Positions 16,382 through 25,445 are shown, counted from the stretch's first letter. The stretch is DNA of 64,000 nucleotides from Pseudomonas sp. GOM6 (GCF_029537485.1 NZ_JARPUS010000020.1:1-64000), one strand, 5' to 3'. A program made the numbers and translations. Notes: a model not told the origin generated them from the letters alone.

Positions 16382-17436
16382 CCGAGCTGCAACTACTGGG
16401 CCCGCGCGCCCATGGTGAGCCCTGTGGCACGGCGGTGCTCAAGGCGGTGGCCGAAGACTTCCAGGTCGATGAAGTGCTGGAGATTCCGCTGTCAGGGCAG
16501 GGTGAGCACCTCTGGCTGTGGGTGGAAAAGCGCGGTTTGAACACCGAGGAGGCTGCTCGTCGCCTGGCCCGTGCCGCGGGTGTGTCACAGCGCAATATCA
16601 GCTACGCCGGGCTCAAGGATCGCCAGGCGCTGACCCGGCAGTGGTTCAGCCTGCACCTGCCAGGCAAGAGCGATCCTGATCTGAGCGCGGCCGCAAGCGA
16701 CAGCCTGAGTATCCTCAAAACCGTGCGTCATTCGCGCAAACTGCAGCGCGGCGCCCACTCGGCCAATGGCTTCACCCTGCGCCTGACCAATCTGCATGGC
16801 GACCGCGAAGCGCTGGAGCAGCGCCTGCAGAGCATTCGTGAGCAGGGCGTGCCCAACTACTACGGGTTGCAGCGCTTTGGTTGGCAGGGCGGCAATGTGG
16901 TCGATGCGCGTGCCTTCGCCGAGCGCAAGGAGCTGCCAGAGCAGCGCAACACCCGTTCGCGTCTGTTGTCGGCGGCGCGCAGCTATCTGTTCAATCGCCT
17001 GTTGGCCCGTCGGGTGGCGGCCAGCACGTGGAATGCCGCTCTGGTCGGCGATCTGCTGGCCTTCACCACCAGCCGCAGCTTCTTCATGGCCGGTGAGGCG
17101 GAAACCAGCGACCCGCGCCTGGCGATCCTCGACCTGCACCCCACCGGGCCGCTGTGGGGAGAAGGCCCCTCGCCGGCGGCTTCTGCCCCGCATGAGCAGG
17201 AACAGGCGGTGGCGGAGGAGGAGCCTGCCCTGGCTGACTGGCTGGTCTCAGCGGGCATGGCGCACGAACGGCGTATCCTGCGCCTCCCCATCACCGGTTT
17301 GACGTGGCATTATCCGGAACCCGAGATACTGCAACTGCAATTCGTCCTGCCGGCCGGATGCTTCGCCACCGCGGTGGTGCGTGAACTGGTTGATCTACTG
17401 CCGGCAGGGCAGACGGAAACTCCATGCGAATTCTGA
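16378..17436 (+). CDS. truD: tRNA pseudouridine(13) synthase
   Basis: 352 residues. Converts uridine 13 of tRNA-Glu to pseudouridine. The TruD signature with the catalytic Asp is seen in NISYAGLKDRQALTRQWFS at about residues 76-94; GVPNYYGLQRFG follows near 158-169. It overlaps ispF by 4 bases and surE by 13 bases, which indicates tight translational coupling. Confidence 0.96.
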   Translation: MTELQLLGPRAHGEPCGTAVLKAVAEDFQVDEVLEIPLSGQGEHLWLWVEKRGLNTEEAARRLARAAGVSQRNISYAGLKDRQALTRQWFSLHLPGKSDPDLSAAASDSLSILKTVRHSRKLQRGAHSANGFTLRLTNLHGDREALEQRLQSIREQGVPNYYGLQRFGWQGGNVVDARAFAERKELPEQRNTRSRLLSAARSYLFNRLLARRVAASTWNAALVGDLLAFTTSRSFFMAGEAETSDPRLAILDLHPTGPLWGEGPSPAASAPHEQEQAVAEEEPALADWLVSAGMAHERRILRLPITGLTWHYPEPEILQLQFVLPAGCFATAVVRELVDLLPAGQTETPCEF

Positions 17437-18173
17437 TCTCCAACGACGACGGGGTGCTGGCGCCCGGTATCGCCGCGCTGCACGGCGCGCTGCAGGACTA
17501 CGCCGAGTGCGTGATTATCGCCCCGAGCGAGGACAAGAGCGGCGCCAGCAGTGCGCTGACGCTCGACCGGCCGCTGCATCCGTCGACGCTGCCCAATGGC
17601 TATATCAGCCTTAATGGTACGCCGACCGACTGTGTCCACCTTGGCCTGAATGCATTGCTCGACCCGGTGCCGGATATGGTGGTGTCGGGTATCAACCTGG
17701 GGGCCAACCTGGGTGACGACGTGCTCTATTCCGGCACCGTGGCGGCCGCTCTTGAGGGGCGCTTTCTGGGGCGTCCCGCCTTCGCCTTCTCGCTGTTGTC
17801 ACGCCAGCCCGATAACCTGCCGACGGCGGCCTATTTCGCGCGCAAGCTGGTCGAAGCCCATGATCGGCTCGACCTGCCGCCGCGTACCGTGCTCAACGTC
17901 AACGTGCCCAACCTGCCGCTGGAGCATATCCGCGGTGTGCAGCTGACTCGTCTGGGGCACCGTGCACGCGCGGCAGCGCCGGTCAAACAGCTCAATCCAC
18001 GCGGCAAGGAAGGCTACTGGATATCCGTCTCCGGTGATGCCGAGGACGGGGGGCCGGGCACCGACTTCCATGCGGTGATGCAGGGCTATGTGTCGATCAC
18101 CCCGCTGCAGCTCGATCGCACCTTCAACGAGGCCTTCGGCAGCATTGAAGGTTGGTTGGAGGGGCTGCTGTGA
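17424..18173 (+). CDS. surE: 5'-nucleotidase / survival protein SurE
   Basis: 249 residues. Metal-dependent nucleoside monophosphatase and exopolyphosphatase linked to stationary-phase survival. The N-terminal MRILISNDDGVLAPGI carries the tandem Asp metal ligands (residues 8-9), and SGINLGANLGDDVLYSGTV near 91-109 is the second conserved block. Overlaps truD at the 5' end and shares one base (TGATG) with the pcm start. Confidence 0.97.
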   Translation: MRILISNDDGVLAPGIAALHGALQDYAECVIIAPSEDKSGASSALTLDRPLHPSTLPNGYISLNGTPTDCVHLGLNALLDPVPDMVVSGINLGANLGDDVLYSGTVAAALEGRFLGRPAFAFSLLSRQPDNLPTAAYFARKLVEAHDRLDLPPRTVLNVNVPNLPLEHIRGVQLTRLGHRARAAAPVKQLNPRGKEGYWISVSGDAEDGGPGTDFHAVMQGYVSITPLQLDRTFNEAFGSIEGWLEGLL

Positions 18174-18841
18174 TGCCAGACATGCAACAGCGCCATGGTA
18201 TTGGCATGACCTCGCAGCGTACCCGCGAGCGTCTGATCGAGCGCCTGTATGAAGAGGGCCTTTCCAATCCGCATGTGCTGGAAGTCATCCGTCGCACGCC
18301 GCGCCATCTGTTCGTGGACGAGGCCTTGGCTCATCGTGCCTATGAGGACACCGCGCTGCCTATCGGTCATAACCAGACCATTTCCCAGCCCTATATCGTC
18401 GGACGCATGACCGAGCTGTTGTTGGCCGGCGGCCCGCTGGACAAAGTGTTGGAGATCGGTACTGGCTCCGGCTACCAGACCGCCGTGCTGACCCAATTGG
18501 TCGAACGGGTATTTTCGGTGGAGCGTATCCAGTCCCTGCAGGAGCGCGCCAAAGAACGCCTGGCCTCGCTGAATATCCGCAACGTGGTGTTTCGCTGGGG
18601 CGATGGCTGGGAAGGCTGGAATGCGCTGGGCCCGTACAACGGCATCATCGTTACGGCCGCTGCGGCGGAGGTGCCGCAGTCGCTGCTGGACCAGCTCGCC
18701 ATCGGCGGACGCCTGGTGATTCCGGTGGGCTCCGGAGAAACCCAGGAATTGTTGCTGATCGTGCGTGAAGAGGACGGCTATAGCCGGCATGTGCTTGATC
18801 TGGTGCGTTTCGTTCCCTTGCTCAATGGGCCTTTGGCCTGA
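18173..18841 (+). CDS. pcm: Protein-L-isoaspartate O-methyltransferase
   Basis: 222 residues from ATG 18173, which overlaps the surE stop and has GGAGGGG upstream at good spacing; an internal ATG at 18206 (MTSQRTRERL) would give the 211-residue form and cannot be excluded. SAM-binding VLEIGTGSGYQTAVL, the active-site region ALPIGHNQTISQPYI and C-terminal FVPLLNGPLA are typical. It repairs isoaspartyl residues in ageing proteins, matching the stationary-phase theme with surE and rpoS. Confidence 0.96.
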   Translation: MPDMQQRHGIGMTSQRTRERLIERLYEEGLSNPHVLEVIRRTPRHLFVDEALAHRAYEDTALPIGHNQTISQPYIVGRMTELLLAGGPLDKVLEIGTGSGYQTAVLTQLVERVFSVERIQSLQERAKERLASLNIRNVVFRWGDGWEGWNALGPYNGIIVTAAAAEVPQSLLDQLAIGGRLVIPVGSGETQELLLIVREEDGYSRHVLDLVRFVPLLNGPLA

Positions 18842-18865
18842 TCCGCTCCTGCTACGGAAAGCGCG

Positions 18866-19804
18866 ATGAAAAATTATTTCCTGTTGTTCGCCAAAGGCAT
18901 GGCGATGGGGGCAGCTGACGTGGTGCCAGGCGTTTCTGGTGGCACAGTTGCCTTCATCACGGGCATCTACGATGAATTGCTGCGTTCCATCGCTAGCGTG
19001 CCCGAAGCGCTGGTGCAGTTACTGCGTGGTCGGGTGGCCAAGGCCTGGCAGATCGCCAATGTCAATTTCCTGCTGGTGCTGTTCGCCGGGATTCTCACCA
19101 GTGTGTTCAGCCTGGCGCGTTTGATCACCTGGCTGCTGGACACGCATCCGATTCCACTGTGGTCGTTCTTCTTCGGCCTGATTCTGGTTTCCAGTCATCT
19201 GGTGGCTCGGGAGATTGGGCGCTGGAACTGGACGCGCGTGTTCAGTTTTGTGGTGGGTATCGCCTTCGCCTGGTGGATTACCGTAGCTTCGCCCATGCAG
19301 TGGGGCAGTGATCCGCTAAGCCTGTTCCTGGCGGGCGCCATCGCCATCTGCGCCATGATCCTGCCGGGTATTTCGGGCAGTTTCCTGCTGCTGTTGATGG
19401 GGCTTTATGCCGTGGTGTTGGGGGCGGTCAAGAGTCTGGATCTGACTGTGCTGGCCGTATTCGCGGCGGGCTGCTTGGTCGGTATTCTCAGTTTTTCACG
19501 CCTGCTCAGTTGGCTACTGTCGCGCTATCGTGATCTGACCCTGGCCTTCCTCACCGGTCTGATGCTCGGTTCGCTAAACAAGGTCTGGCCCTGGAAGCAG
19601 ACGCTGACCTGGCGTGCCGACAGCCATGGTCAGCAAGTTCCGTTGCAGCAGGAAAACCTCTGGCCGACGCAGTTCACCAGCCTGGTCGGGCAGGATTCGC
19701 AGTGGATGCTGGCTATTATGCTGGCGGTGGCCGGCGTAGTGCTTGTGCTCGGACTCGAGTGGCTGGCTGGGCGGCAACAGCAAAGCGCTGGTTCTGCCGA
19801 ATAA
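18866..19804 (+). CDS. DUF368 membrane protein, polyprenyl-phosphate transporter (PopT-like)
   Basis: 312 residues, about eight to ten hydrophobic segments. The N-terminal GMAMGAADVVPGVSGGTVAFITGIYDEL (spans residues 10-37) and central ILPGISGSFLLLLMG are the paired re-entrant-type repeats of DUF368. Proteins of this family have been shown in other bacteria to return undecaprenyl phosphate across the inner membrane for cell-wall precursor cycling; that role is transferred here by homology. It sits between pcm and nlpD, a cell-separation regulator, and probably belongs to the same transcript. Confidence 0.82.
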   Translation: MKNYFLLFAKGMAMGAADVVPGVSGGTVAFITGIYDELLRSIASVPEALVQLLRGRVAKAWQIANVNFLLVLFAGILTSVFSLARLITWLLDTHPIPLWSFFFGLILVSSHLVAREIGRWNWTRVFSFVVGIAFAWWITVASPMQWGSDPLSLFLAGAIAICAMILPGISGSFLLLLMGLYAVVLGAVKSLDLTVLAVFAAGCLVGILSFSRLLSWLLSRYRDLTLAFLTGLMLGSLNKVWPWKQTLTWRADSHGQQVPLQQENLWPTQFTSLVGQDSQWMLAIMLAVAGVVLVLGLEWLAGRQQQSAGSAE

Positions 19805-19853
19805 TTCCGGCACAATACGCGCACTTATAAGCAGAGCGCCAAGGGAGCACGGA

Positions 19854-20714
19854 TTGAGCCTCACACAGCAGCGAAAGCACCACGCCTTGGGTGCAGTGTT
19901 TTTCGCAGCCTTGCTGGCAGGCTGCGCAAGCAAGCCGTCGGGACCGGTCCAGGTGGTTGACCGCACGCAGAGCGGTACCCAGGCTCAGCGTCAGTACCAA
20001 CAACAAGTCACCAGTGGTCAGTATCGGGTTCAGCGTGGCGATACGCTCTATTCGATTGCCTTTCGTTTTGGCTGGGACTGGAAAGCCCTGGCTGCGCGAA
20101 ACAACATCTCGGCGCCCTATGTGATTCGCCCTGGCCAGGCTATCCATTTTGGTATGCCGCCATCTTCTGCATCTGCAGCGGTGCAGCCGACTAGACCGGC
20201 CACGCCAGTCACCGCGCCAGTGGTCAGCAGTCGTCCGCCCGTCCAGAGCGTGCCTGCAACCAAGCCCGCAACGGTCAGTAAAGCCCCTGTTGTGAGCAGT
20301 ACTCCGCCTGCCCCAGGCAAGGTAGAAAGCGTTACTCGTTCGTCAAAGGGCTGGGCCTGGCCTTCTTCTGGAGTACTGATCGGCAAATTCTCGTCAAACG
20401 GAAGTTTGAATAAAGGAATTGATATCGCCGGGAATTTGGGTCAGCCTGTTTTAGCTGCGTCTGATGGGACCGTTGTGTACGCCGGAAGTGGATTACGGGG
20501 CTACGGCGAACTGGTCATCATCAAGCATAGCGATACCTACGTAAGCGCCTACGGTCATAACCGCAGGTTGCTGGTTCGGGAGGGACAGCAGGTCAAAGTC
20601 GGACAGCATATTGCCGAGATGGGTTCCACAGGAACCGACCGGGTGAAGCTCCATTTCGAGATTCGCCGTCAGGGTAAACCTGTCGATCCTTTGCAGTATC
20701 TGCCCCGTCGTTGA
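19854..20714 (+). CDS. nlpD: NlpD-family LysM/LytM lipoprotein, amidase activator
   Basis: 286 residues starting at TTG 19854, which has GGAG 7 bases upstream; no ATG precedes the signal peptide. Lipobox LAGC with Cys24, then a LysM peptidoglycan-binding domain (YRVQRGDTLYSIAFRFGW, about residues 58-102), a Pro/Thr/Val linker, and a C-terminal M23-like domain. In the latter the usual H-x3-D is N-x3-D (NKGIDIAG), so it is catalytically dead as in other NlpD proteins that activate AmiC during daughter-cell separation. The rpoS promoter in related bacteria lies inside this gene. Confidence 0.94.
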   Translation: MSLTQQRKHHALGAVFFAALLAGCASKPSGPVQVVDRTQSGTQAQRQYQQQVTSGQYRVQRGDTLYSIAFRFGWDWKALAARNNISAPYVIRPGQAIHFGMPPSSASAAVQPTRPATPVTAPVVSSRPPVQSVPATKPATVSKAPVVSSTPPAPGKVESVTRSSKGWAWPSSGVLIGKFSSNGSLNKGIDIAGNLGQPVLAASDGTVVYAGSGLRGYGELVIIKHSDTYVSAYGHNRRLLVREGQQVKVGQHIAEMGSTGTDRVKLHFEIRRQGKPVDPLQYLPRR

Positions 20715-20909
20715 TCTTGCCGCCAACTTGTTCCACGCGTAGGACGAGCGGGCTTTAGTGTTGCCAAGGAGTCTCCAGCAATTCATCAGGCGTGCAATCT
20801 GTCGGCAGCAGGATAGTCCTGGACTATCTTGGGGGGCCGGTTCTCCTGATGGGTAACTGGAGTGGGCGTCGCTAGGGCTTGTTGTCGAACTCAGCAAGGG
20901 ACAACAACA

Positions 20910-21914
20910 ATGGCACTCAGCAAAGAAGCGCCGGAGTTTGACGTCGACGATGAAGTGCTCTTGATGGAGCCGGACATCGTTCTGGAAGAGCGGGCAGAAG
21001 AAAACGAGCTGCCGGCTTCCAGCGCCAAATCCAAAAACTCGACCAGCACCCTCAAGCAACACAAATACATCGATTACACCCGGGCGCTAGACGCCACTCA
21101 GCTGTACCTCAACGAAATCGGCTTTTCTCCACTACTGACTCCGCAGGAAGAAGTGCATTTTGCGCGTCTGGCGCAGAAGGGCGACCCTGCTGGGCGCAAG
21201 CGCATGATCGAAAGTAACTTGCGTCTGGTGGTGAAAATTGCACGACGCTACGTCAATCGTGGACTGTCGCTATTGGATCTAATTGAAGAGGGCAACCTGG
21301 GGTTGATCCGGGCGGTGGAGAAGTTCGACCCGGAACGTGGCTTCCGTTTCTCTACTTACGCGACCTGGTGGATTCGCCAGACCATCGAACGGGCCATCAT
21401 GAACCAGACCCGTACGATTCGACTGCCGATCCATGTGGTAAAGGAACTCAATGTCTATCTGCGAGCAGCCCGTGAGCTGACCCAGAAGCTCGACCATGAG
21501 CCGTCTGCCGAGGAGATCGCCAATCTGTTGGAGAAGCCGGTTGGCGAGGTCAAGCGCATGCTCGGTCTCAATGAGCGGGTCACATCTGTGGATGTATCCC
21601 TCGGGCCGGACTCGGATAAAACGTTGCTCGACACCCTTACCGATGATCGTCCTACCGATCCTTGCGAGTTGCTGCAGGATGATGATCTGTCAGAGAGCAT
21701 CGATCAGTGGCTGTCGGAACTGACCGACAAGCAGCGCGAAGTGGTGGTACGTCGCTTTGGCTTGCGTGGTCATGAGAGCTGCACGCTCGAGGAGGTCGGC
21801 CAGGAGATCGGTCTGACCCGTGAGCGAGTGCGGCAAATTCAGGTCGAAGCACTCAAGCGTCTGCGGGAGATCCTTGAGAAGAATGGTCTGTCGAGCGACG
21901 CCTTGTTCCAGTAA
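20910..21914 (+). CDS. rpoS: RNA polymerase sigma factor RpoS
   Basis: 334 residues. Stationary-phase and general stress sigma factor. Region 1.2 (DATQLYLNEIGFSPLL), region 2 (core binding and -10 recognition; LIEEGNLGLIRAVEKFD and FSTYATWWIRQTIERAI), region 3 and region 4.2 (TLEEVGQEIGLTRERVRQIQ) are all intact. The start ATG 20910 gives the normal N-terminus MALSKEAPEF. A 195-bp leader separates it from nlpD, consistent with a long 5' UTR subject to post-transcriptional control. Ends with a rho-independent terminator. Confidence 0.98.
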   Translation: MALSKEAPEFDVDDEVLLMEPDIVLEERAEENELPASSAKSKNSTSTLKQHKYIDYTRALDATQLYLNEIGFSPLLTPQEEVHFARLAQKGDPAGRKRMIESNLRLVVKIARRYVNRGLSLLDLIEEGNLGLIRAVEKFDPERGFRFSTYATWWIRQTIERAIMNQTRTIRLPIHVVKELNVYLRAARELTQKLDHEPSAEEIANLLEKPVGEVKRMLGLNERVTSVDVSLGPDSDKTLLDTLTDDRPTDPCELLQDDDLSESIDQWLSELTDKQREVVVRRFGLRGHESCTLEEVGQEIGLTRERVRQIQVEALKRLREILEKNGLSSDALFQ

Positions 21915-21930
21915 GGCTGCTTAGCTGCTC

Positions 21931-21956
21931 AAAACCCGGCTTAAGCCGGGTTTTTT
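21931..21956 (+). terminator. rpoS terminator
   Basis: AAAACCCGGC-TTAA-GCCGGGTTTTTT: perfect stem and T-tract 16 bases after the rpoS stop. Confidence 0.95.
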
Positions 21957-21966
21957 ATGCGCTGCT

Positions 21967-21984
21967 TGTAAGTGATTGCTTACG
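21967..21984 (+). promoter_or_regulatory. GacA-box upstream activating sequence of rsmZ
   Basis: TGTAAGTGATTGCTTACG matches the GacA consensus TGTAAG-N6-CTTACA with one mismatch at the last base. It lies about 190 bp before the inferred rsmZ start, the usual distance. Two further half sites (TGTAAG) are at 21990-21995 and 22049-22054, within an AT-rich tract of a type bound by MvaT/IHF-like proteins. Confidence 0.88.
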
Positions 21985-22123
21985 CAGGTTGTAAGCGATC
22001 TCGGTTTATAGGTGTTGGCTGGTAACTATTTTCGTTTGCTTATTTTTTGTAAGTATCTGATATATATGGTTTTTATAGTTCTATGTGGAGGGTGTATGGC
22101 GTTGGCTGGGGTTTCTGGCGGGC

Positions 22124-22151
22124 TTGTTCTGCTCAAGTGGGGCGCTAATAT
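22124..22151 (+). promoter_or_regulatory. rsmZ promoter (-35/-10)
   Basis: TTGTTC at 22124-22129 and TAATAT at 22146-22151 with a 16-bp spacer, followed after about five bases by the first rsmZ hairpin. Predicted from sequence only. Confidence 0.65.
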
Positions 22152-22155
22152 GAAG

Positions 22156-22290
22156 CCGTGCCAAGGGAAACGGCACGGTTGTCAGGATGGCGACTCAGGA
22201 TCAGCCGCTGGATGCGGTTCATCAGGATGATGAAAGGATTCTCAGGGAGCAGGGAAGAAAGAGCGGGCGGGTAACACCGCCCCTTTTTTT
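22156..22290 (+). ncRNA. rsmZ: Small regulatory RNA RsmZ
   Basis: About 135 nt in the rpoS-fdxA gap, the standard Pseudomonas location. Eight GGA motifs are spread through it (GGA beginning at 22166, 22185, 22198, 22210, 22225, 22236, 22246 and 22253), several presented in hairpin loops: CCGTGCC/GGCACGG at 22156-22178, CCGC/GCGG around 22205-22216 and TTCATC-AGGAT-GATGAA at 22218-22234. RsmZ sequesters the translational repressor RsmA/CsrA under GacS/GacA control. The upstream GacA box and the terminator GGGCGG-GTAACA-CCGCCC plus T7 complete the gene. Exact 5' end is an estimate. Confidence 0.9.
22265..22290 (+). terminator. rsmZ terminator
   Basis: GGGCGG (22265-22270), six-base loop, CCGCCC (22277-22282), then C and seven T. 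Confidence 0.92.
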
Positions 22291-22304
22291 GCCTGCAGAA
22301 AAGT

Positions 22305-22330
22305 AAAAGGCCCGCATAAGCGGGCCTTTT
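22305..22330. terminator. fdxA terminator (bidirectional)
   Basis: AAAAGGCCCG-CATAAG-CGGGCCTTTT, 11 bases beyond the fdxA stop on the minus strand; symmetrical A/T tracts also allow it to back up the rsmZ terminator. Confidence 0.92.
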
Positions 22331-22341
22331 TGCATGCGCTA

Positions 22342-22665
22342 TCAGCGCTCCAGATGCTGCAGCTTGTCTTTCACGCCGTCCCATTCCTCGGCGTCAGCAA
22401 GGGCATCTTTCTTCTCGGTGATGTTTGGCCAGACTTCGGCCAGGTCGGCGTTCAGTTCGATGAACTCTTGCATATCTTCGGGTACCTCATCTTCAGAGAA
22501 GATGGCTTGGGCGGGGCACTCGGGCTCGCACAGTGCACAGTCGATACACTCGTCCGGATGGATGACCAGGAAGTTAGGACCTTCATAGAAGCAGTCTACC
22601 GGGCAGACTTCCACGCAGTCGGTGTATTTGCACTTGATGCAGTTGTCGGTAACGACGAAGGTCAT
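22342..22665 (-). CDS. fdxA: 7Fe-8S ferredoxin FdxA
   Basis: 107 residues. N-terminal cysteines CIKCKYTDCVEVCPVDC and a second cluster CIDCALCEPECP are the [3Fe-4S]/[4Fe-4S] ligands of the Azotobacter-type seven-iron ferredoxin. The acidic C-terminal tail (NADLAEVWPNITEKKDALADA) is also family-typical. It is a soluble low-potential electron carrier whose partner is not established. Start ATG 22665; divided from mutS by 136 bases, which should hold its promoter. Confidence 0.96.
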   Translation of the reverse strand: MTFVVTDNCIKCKYTDCVEVCPVDCFYEGPNFLVIHPDECIDCALCEPECPAQAIFSEDEVPEDMQEFIELNADLAEVWPNITEKKDALADAEEWDGVKDKLQHLER

Positions 22666-22801
22666 CTCAGATTCTCTCCTCGGGCGGCGGCCTGAACCCG
22701 TCTATGCGGGTTTGCAGGCGCTCAGTATTGGCCGCGGCTCAGGCTGTAAACCGGGCAGTCGTAAAATTGCGCGCGATTCTATCAGCTTGGGCCGCTTGGC
22801 G

Positions 22802-25369
22802 TTAGACCTGCGTCTTCCATGTATATAACAGCTCAAGAGCTTGGCGTGGTGTCAGATCATCCGGATTGATCTTGCCCAATGCCTCCAGCAGCGGGTGCGG
22901 CAGAGCGGCAAACATGTCGCTCTGCAACGGTGCGCCTACCTGTCCTGACTCGCTGCGTGTTGCTTCATGAGGAAGGCTGGTGGTCTCCAGCCGTGCCAAG
23001 TGCTCGCGGGCGCGCTTGATGACCGGGCTGGGGACGCCTGCGAGTTGAGCAACGGCCAGGCCATAGCTCTGGCTGGCCGGACCAGGCAGTACATGGTGGA
23101 GGAAGACAATGCGCTCGTTATGTTCGGTGGCGTTGAGGTGCACGTTGGCGACCACCGGTTCACTCTCCGGCAGCACGGTCAGCTCGAAGTAGTGGGTGGC
23201 GAACAGGGTCCAGGCGCGCAGTTTGGCCAGATGCTCAGCGGCCGACCAGGCCAGCGAGAGGCCGTCGAACGTACTGGTGCCACGCCCCACCTCGTCCATC
23301 AGAACCAGGCTGCGATCGGTGGCGTTGTGCAGAATGTTGGCGGTTTCACTCATTTCCACCATGAAGGTGGAGCGACCGCCTGCCAGGTCGTCGCTGGAGC
23401 CGATACGGGTGAAGATGCGGTCGACCAATGACAGCTCGCAGGCCGCTGCCGGCACGAAGCTGCCGATATGGGCCAGCAGTACGATCAGCGCGGTCTGACG
23501 CATGTAGGTCGACTTACCACCCATGTTCGGGCCGGTGATGATCAGCATGCGGGTGTCGTCGTCCAGTCCTAGATCGTTGGCGACAAATGGGGTGTCGAGT
23601 ACCTGCTCGACGACCGGATGGCGACCCTGATCAATGCGCAGGCAGGGTTCCTCGACGAAGCATGGGCGATTGAGATCGAGATTCAGCGCACGCTCGGCCA
23701 GGTTGGCCAGTACATCCAGCTCTGCAAGGGCGGCGGCGGTATCCTGCAGCGGGGCAAGCTGGGCGATAAGCAGTTCCAGCAGTTCCTCGTAGAGCTGCTT
23801 TTCCCGGGCCAGAGCTCGGCTCTTGGCCGACAGCGCCTTGTCCTCGAAGGACTTCAGTTCCGGGGTGATGAAGCGCTCGGCGCCTTTCAGTGTCTGGCGA
23901 CGGATGTAGTCGGCTGGCGCTGACTCGGCCTGCTTGCTGGGCAGTTCGATAAAGTAGCCATGTACCCGGTTGTAACCGACCTTGAGGTTGGCCAGCCCGG
24001 TGCGCTCTTTCTCGCGCACCTCCAGATCCATCAGGTACTGGCCGGCGTTCTCGCTGATCGACTGCAGCTCGTCCAGCTCGGCGTCGTAGCCGGTCTTCAG
24101 CACGCCGCCGTCGCGAATCACCGCCGGCGGATTGTCGATGATGGCGCGAGCCAGCAGGTCGGCCAGCTCCGGGTAGGTACGGATGTTGACTGCCAGTTCG
24201 GTCAGATGGGGGGCATCCAGCTCGGTCATCGCACTCTGCAGTTGCGGCAGGGCGGCGAGTGCGTCGCGCAGGCGTGCCAGATCGCGCGGGCGGGCATTGC
24301 GCAGACCGATACGGGCCAGGATGCGCTCGACGTCGCCGATATCCTTGAGCTGCGGTTGCAGGAGTTCGAAGCGGTAACGATCGAGCAGGCAGGCGATGGA
24401 CTCCTGGCGTGCCTCCAGTACGGAGCGGTCGCGTAGCGGGCGATTCAGCCAGCGGGTGAGCAGGCGCGAGCCCATGGCGGTCTGGCAACGGTCGACCACC
24501 GATTGCAGGGTATTGTCGCGGCCACCGGACAGATTGGTGTCCAGTTCCAGGTTGCGGCGGCTGGCGCCGTCGAGGATGACCGTATCGTCCAGACGCTCGT
24601 GGCGCAGGCTGCGTAGGTGCGGCAGGGCGGTACGTTGGGTTTCCTTGGCATAGGCCAGCAGGCAGCCGGCGGCGCCGATGGCCAGGGTAAGGCCTTCGCA
24701 GCCGAAGCCTTTGAGATCCTGTACGGAGAACTGCTGACACAGGCTCTTGCGCGCGCTGTCCAGCTCGAAGTCCCAGGGCGCTCGGCGCCGCGAGCCGCGA
24801 CGCTTTTCGGCCGGGAGGCCCTGGGGCCAGTCATCGGGGATCAGCAGTTCGGCAGGGTTCAGGCGCTCAAGCTCGGCCAGCAGGTTTTCCCAGCCCTTGA
24901 TCTCTTGCACGCTGAAACGGCCACTGGTGATGTCGAGCGTGGCCAGGCCGAACAGTTTCTCGTCGCCCAGTACGGCGCCAACCAGGTTGTCGCGGCGCTC
25001 GTCGAGCAGTGCCTCGTCACTGATGGTGCCTGGCGTGATGATGCGGACGACTTGGCGCTCCACCGGCCCCTTGCTGGTGGCCGGATCGCCGATCTGCTCG
25101 CAGATCGCCACTGACTCGCCGAACTTCACCAGTCGCGCCAGATAGCCCTCGGCAGAGTGGAAGGGGATACCTGCCATGGGGATGGCCTGGCCGGCGGACT
25201 GACCGCGCGCGGTGAGGGTGATTTCCAGCAGGGCTGCGGCCTTCTTGGCGTCCTCGTAGAACAGCTCGTAGAAGTCACCCATGCGGTAGAACATCATCAG
25301 GTCCGGATGCTGATTTTTCAGCTTCCAGTACTGCTGCATCATCGGAGTGTGGGCTGACAAATCGCTCAT
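22802..25369 (-). CDS. mutS: DNA mismatch repair protein MutS
   Basis: 855 residues, full length. Recognises mismatches and starts methyl-independent mismatch repair with MutL. The mismatch-binding Phe-x-Glu is in FYRMGDFYELFYEDA near residue 30-40; connector, lever and clamp domains follow; the ATPase has Walker A TGPNMGGKSTYMRQ near 613-626 and the DEVGRGTSTFDG motif near 690. A C-terminal tetramerisation tail ends in LTPRQALELLYTWK. Divergent from pncC across 76 bp. Confidence 0.98.
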   Translation of the reverse strand: MSDLSAHTPMMQQYWKLKNQHPDLMMFYRMGDFYELFYEDAKKAAALLEITLTARGQSAGQAIPMAGIPFHSAEGYLARLVKFGESVAICEQIGDPATSKGPVERQVVRIITPGTISDEALLDERRDNLVGAVLGDEKLFGLATLDITSGRFSVQEIKGWENLLAELERLNPAELLIPDDWPQGLPAEKRRGSRRRAPWDFELDSARKSLCQQFSVQDLKGFGCEGLTLAIGAAGCLLAYAKETQRTALPHLRSLRHERLDDTVILDGASRRNLELDTNLSGGRDNTLQSVVDRCQTAMGSRLLTRWLNRPLRDRSVLEARQESIACLLDRYRFELLQPQLKDIGDVERILARIGLRNARPRDLARLRDALAALPQLQSAMTELDAPHLTELAVNIRTYPELADLLARAIIDNPPAVIRDGGVLKTGYDAELDELQSISENAGQYLMDLEVREKERTGLANLKVGYNRVHGYFIELPSKQAESAPADYIRRQTLKGAERFITPELKSFEDKALSAKSRALAREKQLYEELLELLIAQLAPLQDTAAALAELDVLANLAERALNLDLNRPCFVEEPCLRIDQGRHPVVEQVLDTPFVANDLGLDDDTRMLIITGPNMGGKSTYMRQTALIVLLAHIGSFVPAAACELSLVDRIFTRIGSSDDLAGGRSTFMVEMSETANILHNATDRSLVLMDEVGRGTSTFDGLSLAWSAAEHLAKLRAWTLFATHYFELTVLPESEPVVANVHLNATEHNERIVFLHHVLPGPASQSYGLAVAQLAGVPSPVIKRAREHLARLETTSLPHEATRSESGQVGAPLQSDMFAALPHPLLEALGKINPDDLTPRQALELLYTWKTQV

Positions 25370-25445
25370 GTTCTACGGTCCGGCTGAAATCGCAAAAGCG
25401 CGTAGTGTAGGGTATCCCCCTGTCCCGTTTCACCCCGGAGAGCAT

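Noticed and set aside
21985..22155. Possible second small RNA or ORF between the GacA box and rsmZ
   Set aside because: The 72-codon frame here is AT-driven and lies in the control region; no SD and no GGA-loop hairpins.
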